NCBI GenBank assembly: GCA_902780365.1
Contig: CACZFE010000125.1
Span: forward strand, 1 to 5,504
Reading direction: 5' to 3'
DNA length: 5,504 nt
Source: an uncultured Spirochaetales bacterium
GTDB lineage: Bacteria > UBP6 > UBA1177
The notes beneath the pieces were generated by a model that was not told the origin of the DNA, searched no databases, and saw only the letters and a program-made list of their open reading frames with translations. This document shows positions 1 through 5,498 of this stretch, piece after piece. The position numbers and the translations under genes were made by a program. Each line of letters begins with the position of its first letter. The first letter of the stretch is position 1.

Positions 1-17
1 ACTGTTAATAAACAAAT

Positions 18-41
18 CGCAGTATTTTAATGAAAAATGCG
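18..41 (-). terminator. Weak hairpin after the downstream paralogue, possible terminator
   Basis: Just past the stop codon at 54-56, the minus strand has arms CGCATTTTT and AAAATACTGCG around a four-base loop. CGCA pairs with TGCG and TTTT with AAAA, with two bulged bases in between. An AT-rich stretch follows but no clean U tract, so this is a poor match to an intrinsic terminator. Confidence 0.3.
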
Positions 42-53
42 GTTAAATCAAGC

Positions 54-1439
54 CTAAATCGTCAGAGCCGAGCAGCCGTCGGAGCTTTTTGAATCAGTTG
101 AACTGTCGTCGGCGGTATCGTTTGAGCCGGAATTATCTGTATCGGTATCGTCGAGATTGTCGAAGTAGCACCAGCAGCCGTCGGTACAACGGGTACCGAA
201 CTCGCAGTCGCTGTCGCTGTGGCAGCCCCAGTTTCCTCCATAACACTCTGAACATTTGCCGTTTTCACAGTAATATCCCGGATCGCAGTCAATGTGTTTT
301 GTGCATTCTTTCTGACTTTCGGAACCCGTATCTGTATCTGTGTCATCCGGATTTGCGATGTAGCACCAGCAGTCACTGCCGCAGTAATATCCCGCATCGC
401 AGTCCTTGTTGCTTACGCATTCTCCCATACCTTCGGAACACTCGGCAGGTTCTATAGGATCTGTCGGATCGTGCGGATTTGCCACGTCAAATGCAGAAGT
501 TTCGATTTCAAGGCACTTGGTTCCTGCAAAAAAAGTGGTGGAATTGTCTTCCGCGATATCGGCTTCGACAAGTTTCGCCGTGATCGTTCCTTTGATCATG
601 TTCTTTTCGCCGACTGATTCCACGTTAATGGTCCCGCCGTGCTGGAAATACATTTTCGTGTAGTCTTCAAGCCCTGAATCGTAGCCGGAATAGAGTCTCA
701 CAGCTTCGGTGCAGGTGTCGTAATTGAGATTTTTGTCGCTTCCGAGGTCGTAAGTTCCTGCCTTTATTTTGGTTTCGTTTTCCGGGAGGAAAAATGTCAT
801 GTAAACATAAGGTCTGCCGCCATCCATGCTTGTGTAGAAAGAGTTGGAGTAGTATTTTTTCAACGTGCCGAAATCGATCGAAATGCCAGTGCAGTCGGAA
901 AGATCGAGCGGCTGGCACTGCGACTGGTCGAGGCTGCATCCTTCGTTTTTGCCGCAGGTTCCGCATACGCTGCTGCATCCGTCGCTTCCGCAGACTTTGC
1001 CGGTGCAGTCGGGATTGCAGATAGTGTCCCAGGTCAGATTCTCGACATCGTAGCAGTTTCCGCCTTCTATCGGCATGAAATATTCGTTGACTTCGACAAG
1101 TCTGAACGAAGCGTTTCCCTGCGATTCCAGTGTTCCTTCCTTGACTTTTGTGATATTGAAAGTTCCGCTTGTCTGCGAATAGAGTTTCTGTCCTTTGTCT
1201 TCGTAAAGTATCAGGCATATGTCGCAGGATTCTCTGTCGGTAAGAACGGTAGTTCCGACTTCAAGTTTGGTTAAAGGATCTCCGTTTCCGTTCCAGAATT
1301 CGATCTCGAGGATATCCTTGATCCCGGGATTTCCCGCCGCGTTGCCGACTGCATTTGCGAAATAAACCGTTGAATCGCGGTATACGTTTTCAAATTCGAG
1401 TTTCTGGCACTCCGCGCCGTATGAGACAAAGAAAAACAT
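54..1439 (-). CDS. Exported modular cysteine-rich protein, function unknown (paralogue of the upstream lipoprotein)
   Basis: I do not recognise a named family. Numbered from the ATG at 1439, the protein has a hydrophobic start (residues 1-9), a beta-rich module (about 10-140), and a cysteine knot linker (141-175, with CTGKVCGSDGCSSVCGTC). A second module opens with CTGISIDF (183-320), followed by a tail with three C-x-x-x-x-DC-type cysteine repeats (334-425) separated by acidic Asp/Thr spacers. It ends DGCSALTI. Both modules have counterparts in the neighbouring lipoprotein, in the opposite order. The ATG at 1439 has no Shine-Dalgarno and gives a signal peptide without basic residues. Extending 11 codons upstream to an ATA at 1470-1472 adds (M)KKFLTFTFVA, giving a classic Sec signal, with AGGAG nine bases before it. 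The true start is therefore probably 1472 and the protein 472 aa. Cys11 is not a lipobox cysteine because Glu precedes it, so the protein is probably secreted, or surface-bound by other means. A binding or adhesive role is only a guess. Confidence 0.85.
   Translation of the reverse strand: MFFFVSYGAECQKLEFENVYRDSTVYFANAVGNAAGNPGIKDILEIEFWNGNGDPLTKLEVGTTVLTDRESCDICLILYEDKGQKLYSQTSGTFNITKVKEGTLESQGNASFRLVEVNEYFMPIEGGNCYDVENLTWDTICNPDCTGKVCGSDGCSSVCGTCGKNEGCSLDQSQCQPLDLSDCTGISIDFGTLKKYYSNSFYTSMDGGRPYVYMTFFLPENETKIKAGTYDLGSDKNLNYDTCTEAVRLYSGYDSGLEDYTKMYFQHGGTINVESVGEKNMIKGTITAKLVEADIAEDNSTTFFAGTKCLEIETSAFDVANPHDPTDPIEPAECSEGMGECVSNKDCDAGYYCGSDCWCYIANPDDTDTDTGSESQKECTKHIDCDPGYYCENGKCSECYGGNWGCHSDSDCEFGTRCTDGCWCYFDNLDDTDTDNSGSNDTADDSSTDSKSSDGCSALTI
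135..419 (-). repeat. Cysteine-rich tail repeats with CWCY and DDTDTD spacers
   Basis: Residues 341-372 and 406-435 of the downstream paralogue are diverged copies of one unit. Each has the order CxSxxDC, GxxC, CWCY, a short xN linker, then DDTDTD. A third, less regular copy (CTKHIDCDPGYYC, residues 379-391) lies between them. The CWCY core and the acidic spacer are the same in copies one and three. The spacing resembles small disulphide-knotted domains, but I cannot assign a family. Confidence 0.7.
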
Positions 1440-1481
1440 CGCGACAAAAGTGAAAGTCAGAAATTTTTTTATAGCAATAGT

Positions 1482-1486
1482 CTCCT
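1482..1486 (-). promoter_or_regulatory. Shine-Dalgarno AGGAG placed for an ATA start codon at 1470-1472
   Basis: Read on the minus strand, AGGAG is followed by nine bases and then ATA AAA AAA TTT CTG, in frame with the downstream exported protein. No ATG, GTG or TTG lies in frame at a workable distance. The nearby TTG is out of frame and soon hits TAA. The site decides where translation once began, or still begins weakly. Confidence 0.55.
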
Positions 1487-1509
1487 GCTGAAAATAAACG
1501 AAACGCGGA

Positions 1510-1515
1510 ATATTA
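1510..1515 (-). promoter_or_regulatory. Candidate -10 element for the downstream paralogue
   Basis: The minus strand reads TAATAT in the 146-bp AT-rich gap between the two paralogues, about 24 bases before the Shine-Dalgarno. That would give a short leader. I find no convincing -35, so the gene may equally be co-transcribed with its upstream paralogue. The rest of the gap (1440-1585) shows no gene and no strong terminator hairpin. Confidence 0.2.
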
Positions 1516-1585
1516 ATGAAAAAGATTTTTTAATAAAATTTTTGAAATTTTTTAGGAATTTCTGTCGGATTTGATTTCGGAAAAA

Positions 1586-3283
1586 CTATTCAACTGTGTA
1601 AGTGATGGTCGCGTCTTTTACATCGAGACATGCACCGCCTGCGACAGGAATAGAAGTGAAATCTTTCGAATTGATCGAGACTTCCTCAAGTCTCAAATCG
1701 GAAATCTGTGCCGTAACATTGGTGCCGGCAGCGCTTTCCTGTATTTCGAAAGTGATTGTTCCTTTATGCTGGAAGTAGTTTTTATCGTAATTATCTTCAC
1801 GGACAAGAAGACAGGCATCACAATCTTTGTAGTTTGTGTTTGCAAGATCGTGTGTTCCGGCGAAATCCTCTTTGTAAAGTTCGATCACGAAAATATCTTC
1901 GACTTCTTCTTCACCTGTGAACGGAGTGTAAGAGGTCTCGTAGAAACCGTAACTGTTGACTGTTCCGGCTTCAGTGTCCAGCGTAATTTCGGTGCAGTTG
2001 AACGGAACGCACTGGAATTCTGCGCTGCAAGCCTGATCTTCACATGTTCCGCATGTCCCGCCGCATCCGTCGTCACCGCACTGTTTGCCGTCGCACTGGG
2101 GAACGCATATCGTATCCCATGTGATATTTTCGACATCGTAGCATTTGCCGCCGGGGACCTGAACGGAATCGTGATCGATTTCAATAAGTCTGAAAGAGCC
2201 GTTTCCTTTTGATTCAAGAGTACCTTCCCTGACTTCTGTGAAATTGAGGGTTCCGCTTTCCTGGAAATAGTATTTGCCGACCTGATAGTTTTCCATGTCG
2301 TAATCTTCGTAAAGTATTACGTATGCGTCGGAGAGATTTTCGAAGTCGTAGGCGAGATCGATCTTTCCTACTTCAAGTTTATTAACGGAGAAACCGATTG
2401 AAAGAACATCGGGAACAGACTGGTCGCCGAGTCCTTTGCCGGTCGCATAAGCATCATAGAAACTGCTGTAATTCTCTGATACTAATGTGAATTCGCCGAA
2501 TTCAGGAAGTTTTTCGCATGCAAAAGCGACACATTTGTGGTCAACACTGCAGGCCTTTCCGTCACATCCGCCGCCGCATGTTCCGCCGCAGCCGTCGTTG
2601 CCGCATTCCCAGCCTTCTTCGCAGTGGGGAACGCATACGCCGCTGTTGAATGTAGCCGATTCGATTTCAAGGCACTCGCCGCCTTCGACAGGGGTCGATT
2701 CATAGGTTTGGTTCTCGAAATCTATCGTGACTTCGATAAGTTTCGCCGCGAGAGTTCCTTTGATGTTGCCGTCATTGTCAAAACCTTCGATTTTCAGAGT
2801 TCCGCTTTCCTGGAAGTAAAGTTTCGTGTAACTTCCGCTTTCGTCTTCGCTTGCAGCTTCGACATAATCCTGCGAAACTCTTACGCATTCGGTGCAGGTC
2901 TTGTAATTTGTGTTGGCGCCTTTTCCAAGATCGTATTCACCGAGAGCCACACTGGAGCCGTCTTCGTTTTCCTGAATGATTTCCATTATGAAACTGTCTT
3001 CAAGGTCTTTGTCGCCGATTTCGGTAGTTGCAAAATAAGCGCCGTAATAATAAGTTAAATTTTCCCAGTCGACCGAGATTCCCGTGCAGCCTGATGACGG
3101 TGTTTCGGTGTCGCTTTCCGAGTTATTGTCGCCTTCAGGAGTCGTGTCTGTTGAGTCGGTATCGACAACATCGGTATCGGTGTCTCCGGTATCAGAGTTG
3201 TCTTTGTTTTTCTTGCTGCCGCCGCATGCCGTGAAAACTATCAGCGTCAGTGCGATGACCGTGATCGAGAGAAATCTTTTCAT
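1586..3283 (-). CDS. Modular cysteine-rich lipoprotein, function unknown
   Basis: The start is the ATG at 3281-3283, giving 565 aa. GGAGG sits five bases upstream, and the alternative TTG at 3295 overlaps that ribosome site, so it is unlikely. Residues 1-20 are a lipoprotein signal (MKR, hydrophobic core, VFTAC) with Cys20 as the lipidation site. An Asp/Thr/Ser-rich stalk (21-65) follows, as expected for a protein displayed off a membrane. Three beta-rich modules lie at about 66-213, 256-392 and 430-562. They are separated by cysteine linkers, the clearest being CDGKQCGDDGCGGTCGTC at 397-414. The linker type is common in surface proteins of Myxococcota and related bacteria (family knowledge from memory). 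No catalytic motif is visible. It lies upstream of, and on the same strand as, its paralogue, with a 146-bp gap after the paralogue's ATG (113 bp if the start is the ATA). Ligand binding, adhesion or envelope attachment would fit, but nothing in the sequence decides between them. Confidence 0.9.
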   Translation of the reverse strand: MKRFLSITVIALTLIVFTACGGSKKNKDNSDTGDTDTDVVDTDSTDTTPEGDNNSESDTETPSSGCTGISVDWENLTYYYGAYFATTEIGDKDLEDSFIMEIIQENEDGSSVALGEYDLGKGANTNYKTCTECVRVSQDYVEAASEDESGSYTKLYFQESGTLKIEGFDNDGNIKGTLAAKLIEVTIDFENQTYESTPVEGGECLEIESATFNSGVCVPHCEEGWECGNDGCGGTCGGGCDGKACSVDHKCVAFACEKLPEFGEFTLVSENYSSFYDAYATGKGLGDQSVPDVLSIGFSVNKLEVGKIDLAYDFENLSDAYVILYEDYDMENYQVGKYYFQESGTLNFTEVREGTLESKGNGSFRLIEIDHDSVQVPGGKCYDVENITWDTICVPQCDGKQCGDDGCGGTCGTCEDQACSAEFQCVPFNCTEITLDTEAGTVNSYGFYETSYTPFTGEEEVEDIFVIELYKEDFAGTHDLANTNYKDCDACLLVREDNYDKNYFQHKGTITFEIQESAAGTNVTAQISDLRLEEVSINSKDFTSIPVAGGACLDVKDATITYTVE

Positions 3284-3288
3284 AAAAA

Positions 3289-3293
3289 CCTCC
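3289..3293 (-). promoter_or_regulatory. Ribosome binding site GGAGG deciding the lipoprotein start
   Basis: The minus strand reads GGAGG, then five bases, then ATG AAA AGA. This places the start at 3283 and rules against the in-frame TTG at 3295, which would overlap the site and put four extra residues before the basic n-region. Confidence 0.8.
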
Positions 3294-3317
3294 AAAGTTA
3301 AAAAAACAAAACACAGG

Positions 3318-3323
3318 ATTGTA
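3318..3323 (-). promoter_or_regulatory. Candidate -10 element TACAAT for the lipoprotein gene
   Basis: The hexamer differs from TATAAT at one base and lies about 35 bases before the ATG, which would leave a leader of roughly 28 bases. I cannot find a good -35 at the usual distance, so the call is tentative. Confidence 0.3.
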
Positions 3324-3343
3324 GTGAAAAAATCATTTCTATA

Positions 3344-3385
3344 AAGTTTTTAAGTTAAAGTTTTTGTCTGAATCAGTAAGTTTTT
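3344..3385 (+). repeat. Three AAGTTTTT direct repeats in the divergent intergenic region
   Basis: Exact copies lie at 3344-3351, 3358-3365 and 3378-3385, between the divergent lipoprotein and SGNH genes. The starts are 14 and 20 bases apart. The region is very AT-rich, so chance is a serious alternative to a regulator binding array. Confidence 0.3.
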
Positions 3386-3402
3386 CTGGAAATTTTTCTC
3401 TC

Positions 3403-3418
3403 AAAGATTAAAATCTTT
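3403..3418. promoter_or_regulatory. Perfect 16-bp palindrome before the SGNH gene
   Basis: AAAGATT-AA-AATCTTT has seven-base perfect arms and ends three bases before the ATG at 3422. No Shine-Dalgarno is visible in this leader. The site could be a repressor operator, or a hairpin that affects initiation. It is AT-rich and its function is inferred only from position. Confidence 0.35.
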
Positions 3419-3421
3419 CCC

Positions 3422-4576
3422 ATGTTTGTTGTAGGAACGCCTGTTTTTTATGCAGCCCTTTTCTTTTTAGGGCTTTTTTTGATTCTGAAAAGGTTCTTCA
3501 AGGGAACTGCATTCAAAGTTATCGGAATAAATTTTATTGTAATTCTTTTTCTCGTAGCTCTTTTTGATTCGTTCGCGGTGCTGCTTTTCAACCGTGCGGA
3601 TCCGTTTAGGATCTCAGACAATTTTTATCACCACGGGCTCAAGGCTCTGGCCAACGAAAAGACTTCATGGAAAAGCGACGGAGTTTCTTTTTATCAGGTT
3701 TATACCAATTCGCTCGGTTTTGTCGACGAGATAAACCGCGAAGTTCCGATGAAGAAAAGCGGTAAGCGCATCATGATTCTTGGAGACAGTTTTATGGAAG
3801 GTGTCGGCTATCCGTGGCATCAGACTGTCCCCGGGATCCTTTCCGACCGTTTCAAGGAGCATGGCGTGGAAGTGCTTAACGGCGCGGTCATAAGTTATTC
3901 TCCGAAAATCTACTATCTCAAACTCAAGCACTTTCTTGAAATGGGGCTCGAAATCGACGAACTTTATGTTTTCATTGATATTTCCGATATCATAGATGAA
4001 GTTGTCTACGATTATTTTATCCCGAAGGAATTCTCAGAGTCTGAGCTGAAATGGCAGAAACTCGACAATTTCTTTATAAAGGGTTCATATCTTTACAGAA
4101 GCACGAAAACCGATTATTTCGCAATGCAGATAAATCCCTACAACGAACAATCTCCGTTCTGGGGCGGTCTCGGCAATTTCTACGCTTTGAAGCCGCAGTG
4201 GACGTTTAGTCCCGATGCGTACAAACTTTACGGTGAAAAAGGTATCGCTTCGGCTAAAAAACACATTGATCTGATCCGGCAGATATGCGATGAAAGGGGG
4301 ATAAAACTGCACATCGGCGTATGGCCGTGGGAAGAACAGGCAAAAAACAGAAACGGCAGGATGCAGCATGATATCTGGAAAGAGTATGCTGACAAATATC
4401 ATATCGATTTCATTTCGCTTTTTGATACTTTTGAGGCGATGCCGCCTGAAGAGCTCCACTCGATTTTCATAAAGAACGACATTCACTGGAACGATAAAGG
4501 CAATAAAATTGTGGCAGATTATATATGGCAGCATATTGTCAATAATTCGGAGGTAAAAAATGAAACTGCTGAATGA
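3422..4576 (+). CDS. Membrane-anchored SGNH/AlgX-like hydrolase or O-acyltransferase domain protein
   Basis: This 384-aa protein has two N-terminal hydrophobic segments (about 2-22 and 31-56), then a soluble domain with SGNH-fold landmarks. These are TNSLGF at 95-100, the nucleophile block GDSFMEGVGY at 121-130 (Ser123), and LNGAVISYSP at 152-161 (block III-like). The C-terminal NDIHW at 352-356 supplies Asp353 and His355. The D-x-H-W form and the TNSLGF element resemble AlgX/AlgJ-type and DHHW-type SGNH proteins, which act on acyl groups of exported polysaccharides. The substrate here is unknown, and an esterase is equally possible. The catalytic domain should face the periplasm, tethered by the membrane segments. 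The ATG at 3422 is the first usable start after an in-frame stop at 3377, although it lacks a clear Shine-Dalgarno. Its 3' end overlaps the next gene by 17 bases. It is transcribed divergently from the lipoprotein gene. Confidence 0.85.
   Translation: MFVVGTPVFYAALFFLGLFLILKRFFKGTAFKVIGINFIVILFLVALFDSFAVLLFNRADPFRISDNFYHHGLKALANEKTSWKSDGVSFYQVYTNSLGFVDEINREVPMKKSGKRIMILGDSFMEGVGYPWHQTVPGILSDRFKEHGVEVLNGAVISYSPKIYYLKLKHFLEMGLEIDELYVFIDISDIIDEVVYDYFIPKEFSESELKWQKLDNFFIKGSYLYRSTKTDYFAMQINPYNEQSPFWGGLGNFYALKPQWTFSPDAYKLYGEKGIASAKKHIDLIRQICDERGIKLHIGVWPWEEQAKNRNGRMQHDIWKEYADKYHIDFISLFDTFEAMPPEELHSIFIKNDIHWNDKGNKIVADYIWQHIVNNSEVKNETAE
4549..4553 (+). promoter_or_regulatory. Internal Shine-Dalgarno GGAGG for the M42 gene
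   Basis: GGAGG lies inside the end of the SGNH coding region, six bases before the ATG at 4560. With the 17-base overlap of the two frames, this supports co-transcription and translational coupling, and it fixes the M42 start. Confidence 0.8.
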
Positions 4577-5423
4577 GATCAAGGGTGATAAAATCGTTGA
4601 AAAGATTGAGAAACTGGTAAAAATTCCGTCTCCGACAGGTTTTACCGGAAAAGTCAGGGATTTTCTTGTCGAAAATGCTGAGAAAAAGGGTATAAATTAT
4701 ACTGTTACAAAAAAGGGTGCGGTTATTTATTCTTTCGGTCCGAAAGATGTTCCCGGAACTTTCTTCGCGGCTCATGTCGATGCTCTCGGAGCGATCGTAA
4801 CAGAGGTGGACGATGACGATGAAAGAGTTAAGATCGCGACTGTCGGCGGTTATCCGGCACTTTATATAATCGGTGAGATCTGCACGATCCACACCCGCAA
4901 AGGCAAAGAATATGTTGCAACTTTCCTTCCTGACAATCCGGCGGTTCACGTAAATTCCAGGCTCAAAGAGATGGTTCCCGATTTTGAGAACTGCTCGCTC
5001 AGAGTCGATCTCACCCTCAAAAAAGGGGAAAAACTCAGCGATTTTATAAGTGTAGGCGATTTTGTTTCGCTCGACTGTGGTTTCAGATACGTTGACGGAT
5101 ATGTAAACTCACGCCATCTTGACGACAAGGCTTCAGCGGGAATATTTGTATATCTTTCTGATATCATTAAGAAAAATGAGAACAAACTTAAAGACAGGAT
5201 ATCGTTTTTCTTCAATGTGACAGAGGAAACAGGGCAGGGGATCGCGGCGACTCCCGAGGGTGACGACCTCATCGTTGTCGATATGGGCGTTGTCGGCAAA
5301 GGTACGGCTGGCAGTGAAAAGTGCGTCAGTATCTGCGCGAAAGATTCGTCAGGCCCTTACAATTACGATCTGACAAACGAGCTTATCGGCCTTGCTGAAA
5401 AGTTCAAAATCCTTATTGCTTAA
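4560..5423 (+). CDS. M42-family metallo-aminopeptidase, C-terminally truncated
   Basis: M42 enzymes are cytosolic, di-metal aminopeptidases (TET/deblocking type) that trim peptides. Family landmarks are in order: KIPSPTG at 21-27, AAHVDALG with His72 and Asp74 as metal ligands, HLDDKASAG with the bridging Asp near 188-189, and the paired acids in NVTEETG (Glu222 general base, Glu223 ligand). VDMGVVG follows with Asp241, then KDSSGPYNYDLTNELIGLAEKF, split here at 261-270 and 271-282. Family members normally continue with a (D)xxPxxGSD block and end with a His metal ligand at about 340-350 aa. This protein stops at 287 after FKILIA, so the substrate loop and last histidine are missing. As it stands it should be inactive or unstable. 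The break is abrupt and no plus-strand frame restores the family sequence, so a simple frameshift is unlikely. Its place after an envelope SGNH gene gives no clear functional link. Confidence 0.85.
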   Translation: MKLLNEIKGDKIVEKIEKLVKIPSPTGFTGKVRDFLVENAEKKGINYTVTKKGAVIYSFGPKDVPGTFFAAHVDALGAIVTEVDDDDERVKIATVGGYPALYIIGEICTIHTRKGKEYVATFLPDNPAVHVNSRLKEMVPDFENCSLRVDLTLKKGEKLSDFISVGDFVSLDCGFRYVDGYVNSRHLDDKASAGIFVYLSDIIKKNENKLKDRISFFFNVTEETGQGIAATPEGDDLIVVDMGVVGKGTAGSEKCVSICAKDSSGPYNYDLTNELIGLAEKFKILIA

Positions 5424-5438
5424 CTCAATTACCTTCAT
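5349..5438 (-). CDS. Possible start of a leftward gene cut off by the M42 junction (29-aa chimeric frame)
   Basis: The minus strand has ATG at 5436-5438, with AAGGG about seven bases upstream and a promoter-like pair further back. The frame reads MKVIELSNKDFELF and then runs antisense through the peptidase end to a TGA at 5349-5351. Only the first dozen or so residues would be native to this putative gene; the rest is antisense M42. The frame is also open upstream to the window end, so a longer protein entering from the right is an alternative. No family is recognisable. Confidence 0.25.
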   Translation of the reverse strand: MKVIELSNKDFELFSKADKLVCQIVIVRA

Positions 5439-5463
5439 ACAAATGCCCTTCTCTATTTCTCCT

Positions 5464-5492
5464 ATTGTACCGCAAAAGCCGTTATCTGTTGA
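5464..5492 (-). promoter_or_regulatory. Candidate leftward promoter TCAACA-17-TACAAT
   Basis: The minus strand carries TCAACA at 5487-5492, a 17-base spacer, and TACAAT at 5464-5469. These match the sigma-70 consensus at four and five of six positions, with ideal spacing. The expected start of transcription is about 20 bases before the ATG at 5438. The -35 lies inside a palindrome. Confidence 0.4.
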
Positions 5493-5498
5493 CAGATA
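5483..5498. promoter_or_regulatory. Perfect 16-bp palindrome overlapping the candidate -35
   Basis: TATCTGT-TG-ACAGATA has seven-base perfect arms. Its position over the -35 of the candidate leftward promoter is where a repressor operator would sit. No regulator gene is visible in the window. Confidence 0.35.

Larger units (their letters stand above)
486..3088 (-). repeat. Five diverged copies of an about 130-residue module shared by the two paralogues
   Basis: In the lipoprotein the copies lie at about 2645-3088, 2108-2518 and 1598-1996. In its paralogue they lie at about 1020-1412 and 486-893. Two subtypes are visible. One opens CTGIS or CTEIT and carries NTNYKTC or NLNYDTC, then YFQ(E/H)xGT, then GGxCL. 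The other carries LYED, SGTxN, EGTLESxGNxSFRLxE and GGxCYDVENxTWDTIC. All five share the core order (Y/F)xxxGT, a basic/acidic beta stretch, then a Gly-x-x-Cys-Leu or Cys-Tyr end. At DNA level the 17-base string GTTCCGCTTTCCTGGAA occurs at 2250-2266 and 2799-2815. Confidence 0.8.

Noticed and set aside
667..1218. Minus-strand frame of 183 aa overlapping the downstream paralogue
   Set aside because: It is very Arg- and His-rich and covers conserved modules of the paralogue in another frame, so it is a shadow.
1407..1409. Cys11 of the downstream paralogue as a lipoprotein cysteine
   Set aside because: The residues before it are Gly-Ala-Glu, not a lipobox. It aligns with an ordinary module cysteine (Cys256) of the lipoprotein.
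1571..2212. Long plus-strand open frame (213 aa) antisense to the lipoprotein
   Set aside because: It mirrors the codon pattern of the real minus-strand gene, has no ribosome site, and lies opposite a well-supported modular protein.
2537..3058. Plus-strand open frame of 173 aa
   Set aside because: It is antisense to two modules and a cysteine linker of the lipoprotein, with no start signals of its own.
3117..3197. Asp/Thr stalk of the lipoprotein as a slippage-prone or phase-variable repeat
   Set aside because: Codons vary between the units and there is no long exact tandem repeat, so it looks like an ordinary low-complexity stalk.
5405..5423. Simple frameshift as cause of the short M42 peptidase
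   Set aside because: A one-base insertion would restore Pro-Tyr after FKI, but the next residues in that frame, and in the third frame, do not resemble the family.
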